Positions 1 through 6,758 of a DNA stretch of 20,348 bases are shown here, one piece after another (positions within the stretch are counted from its first letter, which is position 1; each line of letters starts with the position of its first letter). Origin of the DNA: CAYRZL01 sp964428795 (lineage in GTDB: Bacteria > Bacillota > Clostridia > Lachnospirales > Lachnospiraceae); contig CAYRZL010000051.1 in the NCBI GenBank assembly GCA_964428795.1, positions 1-20,348 of the forward strand. Reading direction: 5' to 3'. The position numbers and the translations under genes are program-made. Below the pieces are notes generated by a model. The model made no database searches. It was not told the DNA's origin and was given only the letters and a program-made list of their open reading frames with translations.

Positions 1-45
1 TGACATAGCATAAAAATTGGTTTCGCAAAAGGTTTGCAAAACCTC

Positions 46-73
46 TTGAAAATATAGAAAATGGTGATACAAT
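46..73 (+). promoter_or_regulatory. Promoter of tRNA-Gly
   Basis: TTGAAA at 46-51 and TACAAT at 68-73 are separated by 16 bp, and a TG at 65-66 makes an extended -10. The predicted start, about 7 bp after the -10, falls near 80, just before the mature tRNA end at 83. Sigma-A-type elements are read directly; activity is inferred. Just upstream (19-44) are two near-repeats of GGTTT-GCAAAA, the second of which also forms a short inverted repeat (AGGTTT/AAACCT); I see no role for them. Confidence 0.6.
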
Positions 74-82
74 ATAAAATAT

Positions 83-153
83 GCAGATATGGTTTATCGG
101 TAGAACGCCAGCTTCCCAAGCTGGAAAGGCGGGTTCGACTCCCGTTATCTGCT
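83..153 (+). tRNA. tRNA-Gly (anticodon CCC)
   Basis: This folds into a complete cloverleaf. The acceptor stem is GCAGATA (83-89) with TATCTGC (146-152) and discriminator U153. The D arm is GTT/AAC. The anticodon stem CCAGC/GCTGG encloses the loop TTCCCAA, giving anticodon CCC, which decodes GGG as glycine. The T arm is GCGGG-TTCGACT-CCCGT. No CCA end is encoded, so it must be added by the CCA enzyme. The stems are intact, so the gene looks functional. No terminator separates it from the nitroreductase 60 bp downstream, so both may be on one transcript that is processed at the tRNA 3' end. Confidence 0.95.
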
Positions 154-212
154 TTTATATATTTACAACGATGTATTTTATAATTTGTATAGTGGATAGG
201 AGGATTTTATTT

Positions 213-746
213 ATGAACACTATGGATGCATTATTTAGCAGAAAATCAGTGAGAAGTTACACTGGTGAACCGGCAACGGAAGAGATGATTCAGACTATGC
301 TGAAGGCGGCATGCGCAGCTCCGGTTGGTATGGGTAAATATGAGAATATTCACCTGACAGTTATCACGGATAAAGATTTGCTGCATGAGATTGACCGCGC
401 AGGAGCAGAAATGTTTGGAGATCCGGCAAGAACACCGCTTTACGGTGCTCCGGTTATGATCGCTGTATCTACAAAATTGTCAGGAACACCGCAGGACAAT
501 GTGCCATATTCCAATGTTGCGATGATTGTGCATAATATGGCTCTGGCAGCAACCGATATGGGTATCGGAAGTGTATGTATATGGGGATGCATCGGAGCGT
601 TAAATAATAGACCGGATCTGGTAGAAAAACTGAATCTGCCGGAAGGATTTACCGTAACAGGTTCTATTGTATTTGGACCGACGACAGAAAAAATGGAGAA
701 ACGTGAAGTTTTGGTGGATAGAATTGAGACAAACTATGTAAAATAA
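213..746 (+). CDS. Nitroreductase-family FMN protein
   Basis: A 177-residue protein of the NADH/flavin nitroreductase fold, a family that binds FMN and usually works as a homodimer reducing nitro compounds, quinones or flavins with NAD(P)H in the cytoplasm. The N-terminal SRKSVRSY segment (residues 9-16) is the usual FMN-phosphate-binding stretch. The PVMIAVS strand (80-86) and GIGSVCIWG (117-125) fit the family core, as does the C-terminal IVFGP. The start at 213 follows AGGAGG at 198-203 with good spacing. The reading frame is open upstream to 81, but that would run through the tRNA. At under 180 residues it is a compact member with no ferredoxin extension. The physiological substrate is unknown. 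A strong terminator follows directly, so it ends its transcription unit and is probably unrelated to the two-component system beyond. Confidence 0.85.
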   Translation: MNTMDALFSRKSVRSYTGEPATEEMIQTMLKAACAAPVGMGKYENIHLTVITDKDLLHEIDRAGAEMFGDPARTPLYGAPVMIAVSTKLSGTPQDNVPYSNVAMIVHNMALAATDMGIGSVCIWGCIGALNNRPDLVEKLNLPEGFTVTGSIVFGPTTEKMEKREVLVDRIETNYVK

Positions 747-752
747 AAACGT

Positions 753-788
753 GATGCGGCAGATTTTTTTGCCGCATCCTTTTTATTT
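753..788 (+). terminator. Rho-independent terminator after the nitroreductase
   Basis: GATGCGGCA (753-761) pairs perfectly with TGCCGCATC (770-778) around a T-rich loop. A CCTTTTTATTTT tail follows. It starts only 6 bp after the stop codon. Confidence 0.92.
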
Positions 789-790
789 TC

Positions 791-819
791 ACAGTTTTAT
801 CATAATGTGATATTATAAT
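791..819 (+). promoter_or_regulatory. Probable promoter of the RR1-HK1 operon
   Basis: A perfect TATAAT lies at 814-819. The hexamer 17 bp upstream (ACAGTT, 791-796) is a poor -35, which would suit an activator-dependent or weak promoter. The predicted start is near 826, just ahead of the hairpin at 831-871. The TTTAAG tandem boxes found before SBP1 and SBP2 are absent here. Confidence 0.5.
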
Positions 820-830
820 CAAAACAGAGA

Positions 831-874
831 ACATGTGAAAGAAACTTCCACCGGAGATTTCCTTCGCATGTCTG
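831..874 (+). promoter_or_regulatory. Leader hairpin shared with the SBP2 leader (copy A)
   Basis: The left arm from ACATG (831-835) pairs with the right arm ending in CATGT (867-871). The inner helix is GAAA/TTTC, topped by CTTC-CACC-GGAG. Only one mismatch and one bulge interrupt an almost continuous stem. No T run follows, so it is not a terminator. From 833 onward it aligns without gaps to the SBP2 leader from 6759, about 32 of 44 bases identical, beginning with the identical ATGTGAAAGAA. It sits at the predicted 5' end of the RR1 mRNA. It could be a structured RNA or a palindromic protein-binding site; I recognise no known riboswitch class. Confidence 0.5.
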
Positions 875-908
875 GCCGCTAAGAATAAAATATGACGAGG
901 TGCTGTGT

Positions 909-1601
909 ATGGAAGCATTAAAAGTTTTGGTTGTGGATGATGAGAGCCGGATGAGGCGTATGGTAAAAGATTTCCTGGTAAAAAAAGATTTTCAGGTTAT
1001 TGAGGCGGGCGACGGAGAGGAAGCTCTTGAAAAGTTTTATGGGGACAAGGATATTGCATTGATTATTCTGGATGTGATGATGCCGAAAATAAATGGTTGG
1101 GATGTATGCCGTGAAATCAGAGAATCTTCGGATATTCCGATTATCATGTTGACAGCTAAAGGTGACGAAAGCGATGAACTGCAGGGATTTGAGCTTGGTG
1201 TGGACGAGTACATCTCGAAGCCTTTCAGTCCCAAGATTCTGGTGGCAAGAGTGGAGGCTATTCTTCGCAGAACCAGTCGTCTGGATAATGATAAAAAGGA
1301 ATTGGGCGGTATCTGTATCGATAAATCTGCCCATATGGTTACGATTGATGGCAAGCCGGTTGAGCTGAGTTATAAGGAATTTGAATTGCTGGATTATTTT
1401 CTGGAAAATGAAGGTCTGGCTCTTTCCAGAGAAAAGATTTTGAATAATGTGTGGAATTACGATTATTTCGGAGATGCCAGAACCATCGATACCCATGTGA
1501 AAAAGCTGCGCAGCAAGCTGGGGAAAAAGGGAGATTATATCAAGACCATCTGGGGCATGGGATATAAATTCCAGGTTAGCAATCAGGGAGAACAGGGATG
1601 A
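909..1601 (+). CDS. OmpR-family response regulator (RR1)
   Basis: A 230-residue two-domain DNA-binding response regulator. The receiver domain spans about residues 4-118. It carries the acidic pair D10/D11, phospho-acceptor D55 in LDVMMP, switch residue T82 and conserved K104 in SKPF. The C-terminal winged helix (about 130-226) has the typical ELSYKEFELLDYF and RTIDTHVKKLRSKLG segments of OmpR/PhoB proteins. ATG at 909 is preferred over the in-frame GTG at 900, because the weak GAGGTG (897-902) lies 6 bp before it and the receiver begins directly after. The stop overlaps the kinase start by 4 bp (ATGA), so the pair is translationally coupled. Phosphorylation by HK1 is inferred from this coupling. 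Its targets are unknown, but its leader shares a hairpin with the SBP2 leader, hinting at common control with the ABC importer downstream. Confidence 0.92.
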   Translation: MEALKVLVVDDESRMRRMVKDFLVKKDFQVIEAGDGEEALEKFYGDKDIALIILDVMMPKINGWDVCREIRESSDIPIIMLTAKGDESDELQGFELGVDEYISKPFSPKILVARVEAILRRTSRLDNDKKELGGICIDKSAHMVTIDGKPVELSYKEFELLDYFLENEGLALSREKILNNVWNYDYFGDARTIDTHVKKLRSKLGKKGDYIKTIWGMGYKFQVSNQGEQG

Positions 1602-3079
1602 AGCTTAGACCGATGAAAAAATCTCTGCGAAAACAGACAGCCCTGCTGATGATCAGCCTGCTGGCAGGAACGATCATTTTGTGCTGGATCATCAACACCT
1701 GTTTTCTGGAGCGGTTTTATGTGACAAAAAAGCAGGAACAGTTAGTGGAAAATTATAATCTGATAGAAAACGCAAGCGCTGCGGATGAGCTGAGCTCCTC
1801 TGAGTTTGGCATATCTTTTGATAAGATGTGTGCCAATGGGAATCTTACCGTGATCGTTCTCTCGGCAGACGGTACGCCGGTACTTTCCTCTACCAGTGAT
1901 TTCTCTTATTTAAGGCAGCAGTATATGAGCATTCTGTTTGGATTGGAGGAGCAGAAAACAGAAGTACTCCGTCACACGGATGCATATACAATAGGAAAAA
2001 CTACAGACAGCCGCCTGTCCTCGGAATATCTGACTTTGACCGGAACGCTCAGTGATGGAAATCTGATCCTGATGCGTACTGCATTGGAAAGTATTCGTGT
2101 GAGTGTGGATATTGCAAACAAATTTTTGCTGTATGTGGGACTTGTGATGATCGTGGTAGGAGCCTTAGTGGGAACCTTCTTTTCCAGAAGGATCACAAAA
2201 CCGATCTTAAAGCTGACGGATATTTCTGCCAGCATGGTGGATTTAAATTTTGAGGTGAAATATCAGGAGAGAGCAAACAATGAGGTCGATATTCTGGGCA
2301 GCCATATGAATGAACTGTCTGAAAAGCTGGAGCATACCATATCCGAGCTTAAGACAGCCAATGCGGAATTGCAGCAGGATATTGACCAGAAAACCCGGAT
2401 TGATGAGATGCGAAAGGAGTTTCTTTCCAATGTATCCCATGAGCTGAAAACACCCCTTGCCCTGATCCAGGGATATGCGGAAGGATTGAAGGAGTGTATC
2501 AATGATGATGAGGAGAGCAGAGATTTTTACTGCGAGGTCATTATGGATGAGGCGGATAAGATGAATACTATGGTAAAGAAGCTTCTGACCCTCAATCAAC
2601 TGGAATTTGGCAATGACCAGATTACTATGGAACGGTTTGACATAACGGAGTTGATACAGGGTATCCTGAAATCCTCTGAAATATTGATGGAGCAGAATGA
2701 TATATCCGTTTCCTTCCCGGAAAAAGAACCTGCCTTTGTGTGGGCGGATGAGTTTAAGGTGGAAGAGGTCATAACCAACTACCTGAGCAATGCAAGAAAT
2801 CATATTGATGGGGAACGCCATATCCGAATTTTCTATACAGAGAAGGAAAATTCCCTTCGGATCAGTGTATTTAACACCGGAAATCAGATTCCGGAGGAGG
2901 ATCTGGAAAAAATCTGGCAGAAATTTTATAAGGTGGACAAAGCTCATACGAGAGAATATGGCGGCAGCGGTATCGGATTGTCCATTGTAAAAGCAATTAT
3001 GGACTCTTTCGGGCAGCAATGCGGCGCCATAAATCATGAGGATGGTGTGGAGTTCTGGATGGAACTGGAAACCGGATAA
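1598..3079 (+). CDS. Membrane sensor histidine kinase (HK1), HAMP type
   Basis: A 493-residue sensor kinase partner of RR1. TM1 is about residues 15-35, an extracytoplasmic sensor about 36-174, and TM2 about 175-196. A HAMP linker follows (about 197-250, beginning SRRITKPI), then a helical coiled segment. The dimerisation box SNVSHELKTPL holds phospho-accepting H281. The ATPase domain has the N box around N398 (YLSNARNHI), an F box (QKFYKVD) and G2 GGSGIG (455-460). The G1 box reads FNTG at 425-428 with Asn in place of the usual Asp, a variant I recall from VanS/BaeS-like Firmicutes kinases, so activity is not ruled out. The start overlaps the RR1 stop, and AGGGAGA a few bases upstream serves as ribosome binding site; ATG at 1613 is an alternative. 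A terminator follows. The signal sensed is unknown. Confidence 0.92.
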   Translation: MKLRPMKKSLRKQTALLMISLLAGTIILCWIINTCFLERFYVTKKQEQLVENYNLIENASAADELSSSEFGISFDKMCANGNLTVIVLSADGTPVLSSTSDFSYLRQQYMSILFGLEEQKTEVLRHTDAYTIGKTTDSRLSSEYLTLTGTLSDGNLILMRTALESIRVSVDIANKFLLYVGLVMIVVGALVGTFFSRRITKPILKLTDISASMVDLNFEVKYQERANNEVDILGSHMNELSEKLEHTISELKTANAELQQDIDQKTRIDEMRKEFLSNVSHELKTPLALIQGYAEGLKECINDDEESRDFYCEVIMDEADKMNTMVKKLLTLNQLEFGNDQITMERFDITELIQGILKSSEILMEQNDISVSFPEKEPAFVWADEFKVEEVITNYLSNARNHIDGERHIRIFYTEKENSLRISVFNTGNQIPEEDLEKIWQKFYKVDKAHTREYGGSGIGLSIVKAIMDSFGQQCGAINHEDGVEFWMELETG

Positions 3080-3089
3080 TGATATAAAA

Positions 3090-3134
3090 AACAGTGTCAG
3101 GACTTATTATTTAAGATCCGACGCTGTTTTTTTT
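3090..3134 (+). terminator. Rho-independent terminator after HK1
   Basis: AACAGTGTC.GGA (3090-3102) pairs with TCCGACGCTGTT (3117-3128) with a single bulged A. A run of eight T follows (3127-3134). It separates RR1-HK1 from SBP1-RR2-HK2, so these are two transcription units. Confidence 0.93.
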
Positions 3135-3266
3135 CTATTGCATTTATTTATTGTATAAGTGATGCCTTTGCTCGGCAGCGTCATTTCCGTATTCTGCCGG
3201 TGCTGGCGCCTCTTCTTTCATCTTCCGGGACTGCTTTTGAATGATTTTGCGGATGATTGTACGAAA
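3135..3266. other. Intergenic stretch with a hairpin and a possible decayed minus-strand gene tail
   Basis: No convincing gene is present. CGGCAG (3173-3178) and CTGCCG (3194-3199) can form a short hairpin. On the minus strand an open frame of 44 codons ends with TAA at 3146-3144. It has a basic then Ala/Pro/Glu-rich composition (RKIIQKQSRKMKEEAPAPAE) that looks like the C-terminal tail of a protein, but it has no start codon with a ribosome binding site. It may be a remnant of a lost gene; the evidence is compositional only. Confidence 0.25.
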
Positions 3267-3300
3267 TTTAAGGATTTTTTAAACTTCTGTTTTTTATAAT
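3267..3300 (+). promoter_or_regulatory. Tandem TTTAAG activator box and promoter of SBP1-RR2-HK2
   Basis: TTTAAG (3267-3272), five bases, then TTTAAA (3278-3283) form an 11-bp-period direct repeat. It ends 11 bp before a perfect TATAAT (3295-3300), and there is no consensus -35. This is the layout of OmpR/PhoB-type activated promoters, in which the protein box replaces the -35. The 18-base core AATTTAAGGATTTTTTAA is repeated exactly before SBP2 with the same distance to its -10. RR2 is the likely binder (autoregulation); RR1 is the alternative. Confidence 0.72.
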
Positions 3301-3315
3301 TATTTCGTAGCATAA

Positions 3316-3345
3316 CGGCTGGAATATATGAACAGCCCTTTTTGG
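3316..3345 (+). other. Small leader hairpin before SBP1
   Basis: GGCTG and CAGCC pair around a 10-nt loop, with CTTTTT immediately after. The stem has only 5 bp, so it would be a weak attenuator or terminator at best. It lies in the 5' leader of SBP1, about 16 bases before the AGGAGT ribosome binding site (3350-3355). Confidence 0.3.
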
Positions 3346-3360
3346 GTTTAGGAGTAATGT

Positions 3361-4674
3361 ATGAAAAGGTTTTTTGTATGGGCGGTTGCAGTGCTGTTCG
3401 GTTTTTGCTTCTGGGGATGTGAAAGTGATAATGTCCGGAGCTTGAGTGACCAGACATCAAATAATCAAAATGAACGGGAGATGCGGGATGGGGAGGGTAA
3501 CTGGATATTTGATGGAGAGGTTGTGATCGGGCGTGTTGTTCCTGCCAGCGGGCGGTTGAGTTCATTTGGAAAAGGTACTCCCTATGTAGAGGAATCTGCG
3601 ATACAGACGATCAATGCTCAGGGCGGCGTTATCATAGATGGGAAGAGATGCAGCCTGAGGCTTGTGTGCAAAGATTCCGAATCCTCTGTAAAGGGCGCGG
3701 AGAGAGCAGCGGAAGAACTGATTCGAGAGGGAATTGATATTATGATCGTTTCCCATACAGCAGATACGGTGTCGCCGGTATCAGCAGTGTGTGAGCGGGA
3801 GGAAATTGCGTGTATTTCTGTGGACGCACCTGCTTCTGCATGGCTGCTGGGAGGCCCTTACAGAAATTCATGGCATGCCTTTTTTGACAATGAAAGAGAA
3901 ATGCTTTGTTTTTATGATGCCTGGGAAAGTATAGAGACAAATAAAACCATCGGATTAATGACTGCGAATGACAGTGAAGGGATAGAAATAAGTACATTCA
4001 TACATGATTTTGCAGCTATGAAAGGGTATACGATTGTTGATGCAGGTGCGTATTATATAGGAGAGGAGGATTTTTCTGAATATATTGATACCTTTTCAGA
4101 AGCTAACTGCGATATTATTCTTGGTGTAATGGTCACAGATGATTTTAAACGTTTCTGGACACAGCTTGCCGATTCTGATTATAGCCCGAAAATGTGTACG
4201 GTTGCCAAAGCCTGCCTTTTTGAGAGCAATATCAGCGAACTACAGGAATTGGGGAATGGTCTGGTTACAGAGATTTGGTGGAATGCAGATTTCCCATACA
4301 CGTCATCCCTTGATAAAACGACATGCAGGGAACTGGCATCTGATTATCTGATTCATTGTCAGCCTGAGCTTAACGATGCACCTGTAACGGTGGGATATAA
4401 ATATGCGAATATAGAGATTCTGTATGATATTTTGAAACGGGCAGGATCTCTTGATTTGGATAAAATAAATCATGCGGCAGAAGAAACGGATCTTGACACT
4501 ATTATAGGACATGTCAGCTTTAATGAAGAACATGTATCCCTTATGTCCTGTGTTACAGGACAATGGATCATGGATGAGGATGGTGGTTATCACTGTGAGA
4601 TTGTGGGTAATTACCTGATTCCTGCTGTGGAAAAAACTGCAGAGCTTAAACTTTTGGAGAAAAAAGAATTATGA
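3361..4674 (+). CDS. Lipoprotein ligand-binding protein, Leu/Ile/Val-receptor type, coupled to a two-component system (SBP1)
   Basis: A 437-residue type I periplasmic-binding-fold protein (Peripla_BP_6/ANF receptor family). A basic-hydrophobic signal peptide (1-19) ends in the atypical lipobox FWGC with lipid-acceptor C20, so the protein should be anchored outside the membrane. It is plainly homologous to SBP2: CKDSESS matches YDSESDS, SHTADTVSPVSA matches IQTPETVIPVAS, VTEIWWNADFPYTSSL matches MTEVWWTPDYPFSSGL, and DLDTIIGHVSFN matches DIDTIVGPIKYD. The conserved pocket-like segments suggest the same or a related ligand. It has no permease partner. Instead its stop overlaps the RR2 start by 4 bp, so I infer a sensing rather than transport role, presenting ligand to HK2. 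It has many cysteines for an exported protein, which fits an anaerobe. The start has AGGAG at 3350-3354. Confidence 0.85.
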   Translation: MKRFFVWAVAVLFGFCFWGCESDNVRSLSDQTSNNQNEREMRDGEGNWIFDGEVVIGRVVPASGRLSSFGKGTPYVEESAIQTINAQGGVIIDGKRCSLRLVCKDSESSVKGAERAAEELIREGIDIMIVSHTADTVSPVSAVCEREEIACISVDAPASAWLLGGPYRNSWHAFFDNEREMLCFYDAWESIETNKTIGLMTANDSEGIEISTFIHDFAAMKGYTIVDAGAYYIGEEDFSEYIDTFSEANCDIILGVMVTDDFKRFWTQLADSDYSPKMCTVAKACLFESNISELQELGNGLVTEIWWNADFPYTSSLDKTTCRELASDYLIHCQPELNDAPVTVGYKYANIEILYDILKRAGSLDLDKINHAAEETDLDTIIGHVSFNEEHVSLMSCVTGQWIMDEDGGYHCEIVGNYLIPAVEKTAELKLLEKKEL

Positions 4675-5363
4675 AAGCACTGATAATAGAAGATGATAAG
4701 AGACTTTCCGATAATATTTGCAAAGGCCTGAAGAATAAGATGGAGATGACGCAGGCATTTGATGGCGAACAGGGTCTTTTGTATATGGATAAAGAAGAAT
4801 TTGATATTGTGATACTGGATGTGATGATGCCAAAAATAGACGGTTTTGAGGTGTTGAGAAGTATGCGCGCCAATGGAATCGATACGCCGGTCATCATCCT
4901 GACTGCCCTCAATCAGATCAGAGATCAGGTGCGGGGCCTGAATTCCGGTGCGGATGACTATCTGGCCAAGCCTTTTGATATGTCCGTACTTCAGGCGCAT
5001 ATTGAAGCAGTTTTGCGGCGCAGTTATGTGAATGAATTGCCTGATGCAAATATAAAGACATTTTTGAAACTTGTTATGGATACCAATACGAGGACTGCTA
5101 AAATCGATGGGAAGAAGCTGGAACTTAGAGGAAAACAGTTCGATCTTCTTTTGATGCTTGTTTTACAGAAGAATATTATAGTCTCGCGGGAATTGCTGTT
5201 CCAGAAGGTCTGGGGATTCTATTCCACTACAGAGATGTCTGTTGTAGATGTTTATGTCAGTCAGATTCGTAAAGAGCTTCGTAAGTATGATTATGAAAAA
5301 TATTTCAGGACAGTAAAGGGAATTGGGTATCTGCTGACAGATGATGAGGAAATATATGGATAG
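4671..5363 (+). CDS. OmpR-family response regulator (RR2)
   Basis: A 230-residue receiver plus winged-helix regulator. The receiver (about residues 1-115) has acidic D8/D9, phospho-acceptor D50 in LDVMMP, T78 and K100 in AKPF. The winged helix (about 125-226) includes LELRGKQFDLLLML and the recognition-helix region SVVDVYVSQIRKELR. The start ATG overlaps the SBP1 stop (ATGA), with GGAG at 4656-4659 as a distant ribosome binding site, so translation probably depends on coupling to SBP1. It overlaps HK2 at its 3' end. Together the three genes form a binding protein, regulator and kinase unit. RR2 is the best candidate to bind the tandem TTTAAG boxes before SBP1 and SBP2; this is inferred from location and box geometry. 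Confidence 0.92.
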   Translation: MKALIIEDDKRLSDNICKGLKNKMEMTQAFDGEQGLLYMDKEEFDIVILDVMMPKIDGFEVLRSMRANGIDTPVIILTALNQIRDQVRGLNSGADDYLAKPFDMSVLQAHIEAVLRRSYVNELPDANIKTFLKLVMDTNTRTAKIDGKKLELRGKQFDLLLMLVLQKNIIVSRELLFQKVWGFYSTTEMSVVDVYVSQIRKELRKYDYEKYFRTVKGIGYLLTDDEEIYG

Positions 5364-6654
5364 ACAAAGCTTTCTGTTAAAAAGAAGAATCAAATATATG
5401 ATCACTCTGTTTGCAGTTTTTTTGCTTTTGCTCGTTATATTTGACGTGATTGTGTTCTCGGTTACCAGAAGTGCGTTGTATCAGGAATGCGACAGTCAGA
5501 TGAGGGAAGCTGAGGATAATATTTTATCCGAACCGGATACTGCCATTAATAATTTTCTGAATGGAAAAATGATCGTTTACCATGATAATGGTTCCAATTA
5601 TGTCATAAACTATAATATATTTCTTCTTCTGAGAGATGAATCCGGAAAACTGTTAAATTCAGAGTATTTTCTTTTTTTCGATTATATGATGAACCTGAAT
5701 TTTTCAGAAAATCATATAGGAAAATCCATCACGGAAAAGGTGGAACGCAACAGGGAATTTCTGTTTTACAGAACCTACACGGTGGAGATACAGAATTCAC
5801 AGGGACAGACATATTTTGTTCAGATGGCAACGGATACCACAGATGTGGAGATTTCTCTCGGCATCATTCGGAGGGTACTGCTTATATGCACGGCGGTTGC
5901 CATGCTCATGGTTCTGCTGGGGGGGTGGTATCTTAGCTTGAGTCTGGTAAGCGGTATCGTTGAGGCATGGGAGAAACAGGATGAATTTATAAGCTACGCA
6001 TCCCATGAAGTAAGATCTCCTCTTGCGGTTATTCATTCCTCTCTGGAACTTTTACTGGAGGCGCCGGGAGAAAAAATTATAAATAAAAGCGACCTGATTA
6101 TCAATGCGCTGAGCGAGAGCAGCCGATTGAGAAAAATGACAAATAACCTGCTGGAAATGGCGCGTCTGCAGGCTTCGGAAATGATGCTTCATGAGGAAAT
6201 GATCAATGTAGGAGAAATGGTGGAGGGATTTATAGAACCGTTTTGTTATCAGGCGGAGACTACCGGGAAAACGTTTCGGTATTATGTGGAGAAGGATCTT
6301 ACCATGGTAGCTGACAGGCAGCTTATCACAGAGCTGTTAGTTATTTTCCTGGAGAATGCATTGAAATATACAGAAACAGGAGATTTCGTACAGCTTTTGA
6401 TCAATCATAAAAATAATTTTGTGGTAATAACAGTCAGGGATTCCGGAATCGGGCTGAGTGAAGAAGGAATGAAAAAAGTATTCTCCAGATTTTACCGGGA
6501 AGAAAGACATCAATCCAAGCCGGATGGCAGCGGGCTCGGGCTCTATATCGCCGGTTTGATCGTTCAGGCTCATGGGGGAAAAATCAGTGCAGAGGCGAAC
6601 AAGCCGAAAGGAACGGTTTTTACTGCAACTATATTACATAAGAAGACAATTTAG
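5356..6654 (+). CDS. Membrane sensor histidine kinase (HK2), without HAMP
   Basis: A 432-residue kinase paired with RR2. TM1 is about residues 15-36, an extracytoplasmic domain about 37-171, and TM2 about 172-196. Only about 20 residues separate TM2 from the dimerisation helix (SHEVRSPL, phospho-acceptor H217), so there is no HAMP domain. The ATPase domain is complete: N334 in FLENALKYT, G1 DSGIG from D362, F box FSRFY, and G2 DGSGLGL (390-396). I chose ATG at 5356 because GAGGA at 5345-5349 is correctly spaced before it; the ATG at 5341 has no ribosome binding site. It overlaps the RR2 stop by 8 bp. The extracytoplasmic domain of about 135 residues is the natural docking face for ligand-loaded SBP1, but this is an inference. 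No strong terminator follows, only an AT-rich inverted repeat. Confidence 0.9.
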   Translation: MDRQSFLLKRRIKYMITLFAVFLLLLVIFDVIVFSVTRSALYQECDSQMREAEDNILSEPDTAINNFLNGKMIVYHDNGSNYVINYNIFLLLRDESGKLLNSEYFLFFDYMMNLNFSENHIGKSITEKVERNREFLFYRTYTVEIQNSQGQTYFVQMATDTTDVEISLGIIRRVLLICTAVAMLMVLLGGWYLSLSLVSGIVEAWEKQDEFISYASHEVRSPLAVIHSSLELLLEAPGEKIINKSDLIINALSESSRLRKMTNNLLEMARLQASEMMLHEEMINVGEMVEGFIEPFCYQAETTGKTFRYYVEKDLTMVADRQLITELLVIFLENALKYTETGDFVQLLINHKNNFVVITVRDSGIGLSEEGMKKVFSRFYREERHQSKPDGSGLGLYIAGLIVQAHGGKISAEANKPKGTVFTATILHKKTI

Positions 6655-6687
6655 ACGGGAATAAATCAGAAAATATGCACAAAAAGT

Positions 6688-6727
6688 CCTTAAATTTTTT
6701 CATATTTTAGTGTGAATGAATTTAAGG
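6688..6727. repeat. AT-rich inverted repeat containing an opposite-facing TTTAAG half-box
   Basis: CCTTAAATT (6688-6696) is a perfect inverted copy of AATTTAAGG (6719-6727), and the right arm overlaps the tandem box of the SBP2 promoter. Read on the minus strand, the left arm gives TTTAAG-GACTT-TTTGTG, a good first box and a degraded second. This could be an extra regulator site facing HK2 that allows looping or cooperative binding. As RNA, the stem followed by ATTTTTT could act as a weak terminator for HK2. Confidence 0.45.
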
Positions 6728-6754
6728 ATTTTTTAAGCTCGGATTTGCTAAGAT
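6721..6754 (+). promoter_or_regulatory. Tandem TTTAAG activator box and promoter of the SBP2/ABC operon
   Basis: TTTAAG (6721-6726), five bases (GATTT), then TTTAAG (6732-6737) form a perfect 11-bp-period direct repeat. It is followed after 11 bp by the -10 TAAGAT (6749-6754). Box sequence, period and distance to the -10 match those before SBP1. There is no separate -35. The predicted start near 6761 places the shared hairpin at the very 5' end of the mRNA. An OmpR-type regulator, most simply RR2, is expected to activate here. Confidence 0.75.
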
Positions 6755-6758
6755 AATA

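Noticed and set aside
81..212. N-terminal extension of the nitroreductase frame to 81
   Set aside because: The extension reads through the tRNA, and the ribosome binding site AGGAGG at 198-203 clearly fixes the start at 213.
831..874. Terminator or guanidine-type riboswitch in the RR1 leader
   Set aside because: There is no T run after the stem, and the loops lack the ACGR motif of guanidine-II hairpins.
918..1496. Long antisense open frames over the regulator and kinase genes
   Set aside because: They are shadows of strongly conserved coding sequence on the + strand, with no start signals and no recognisable protein features.
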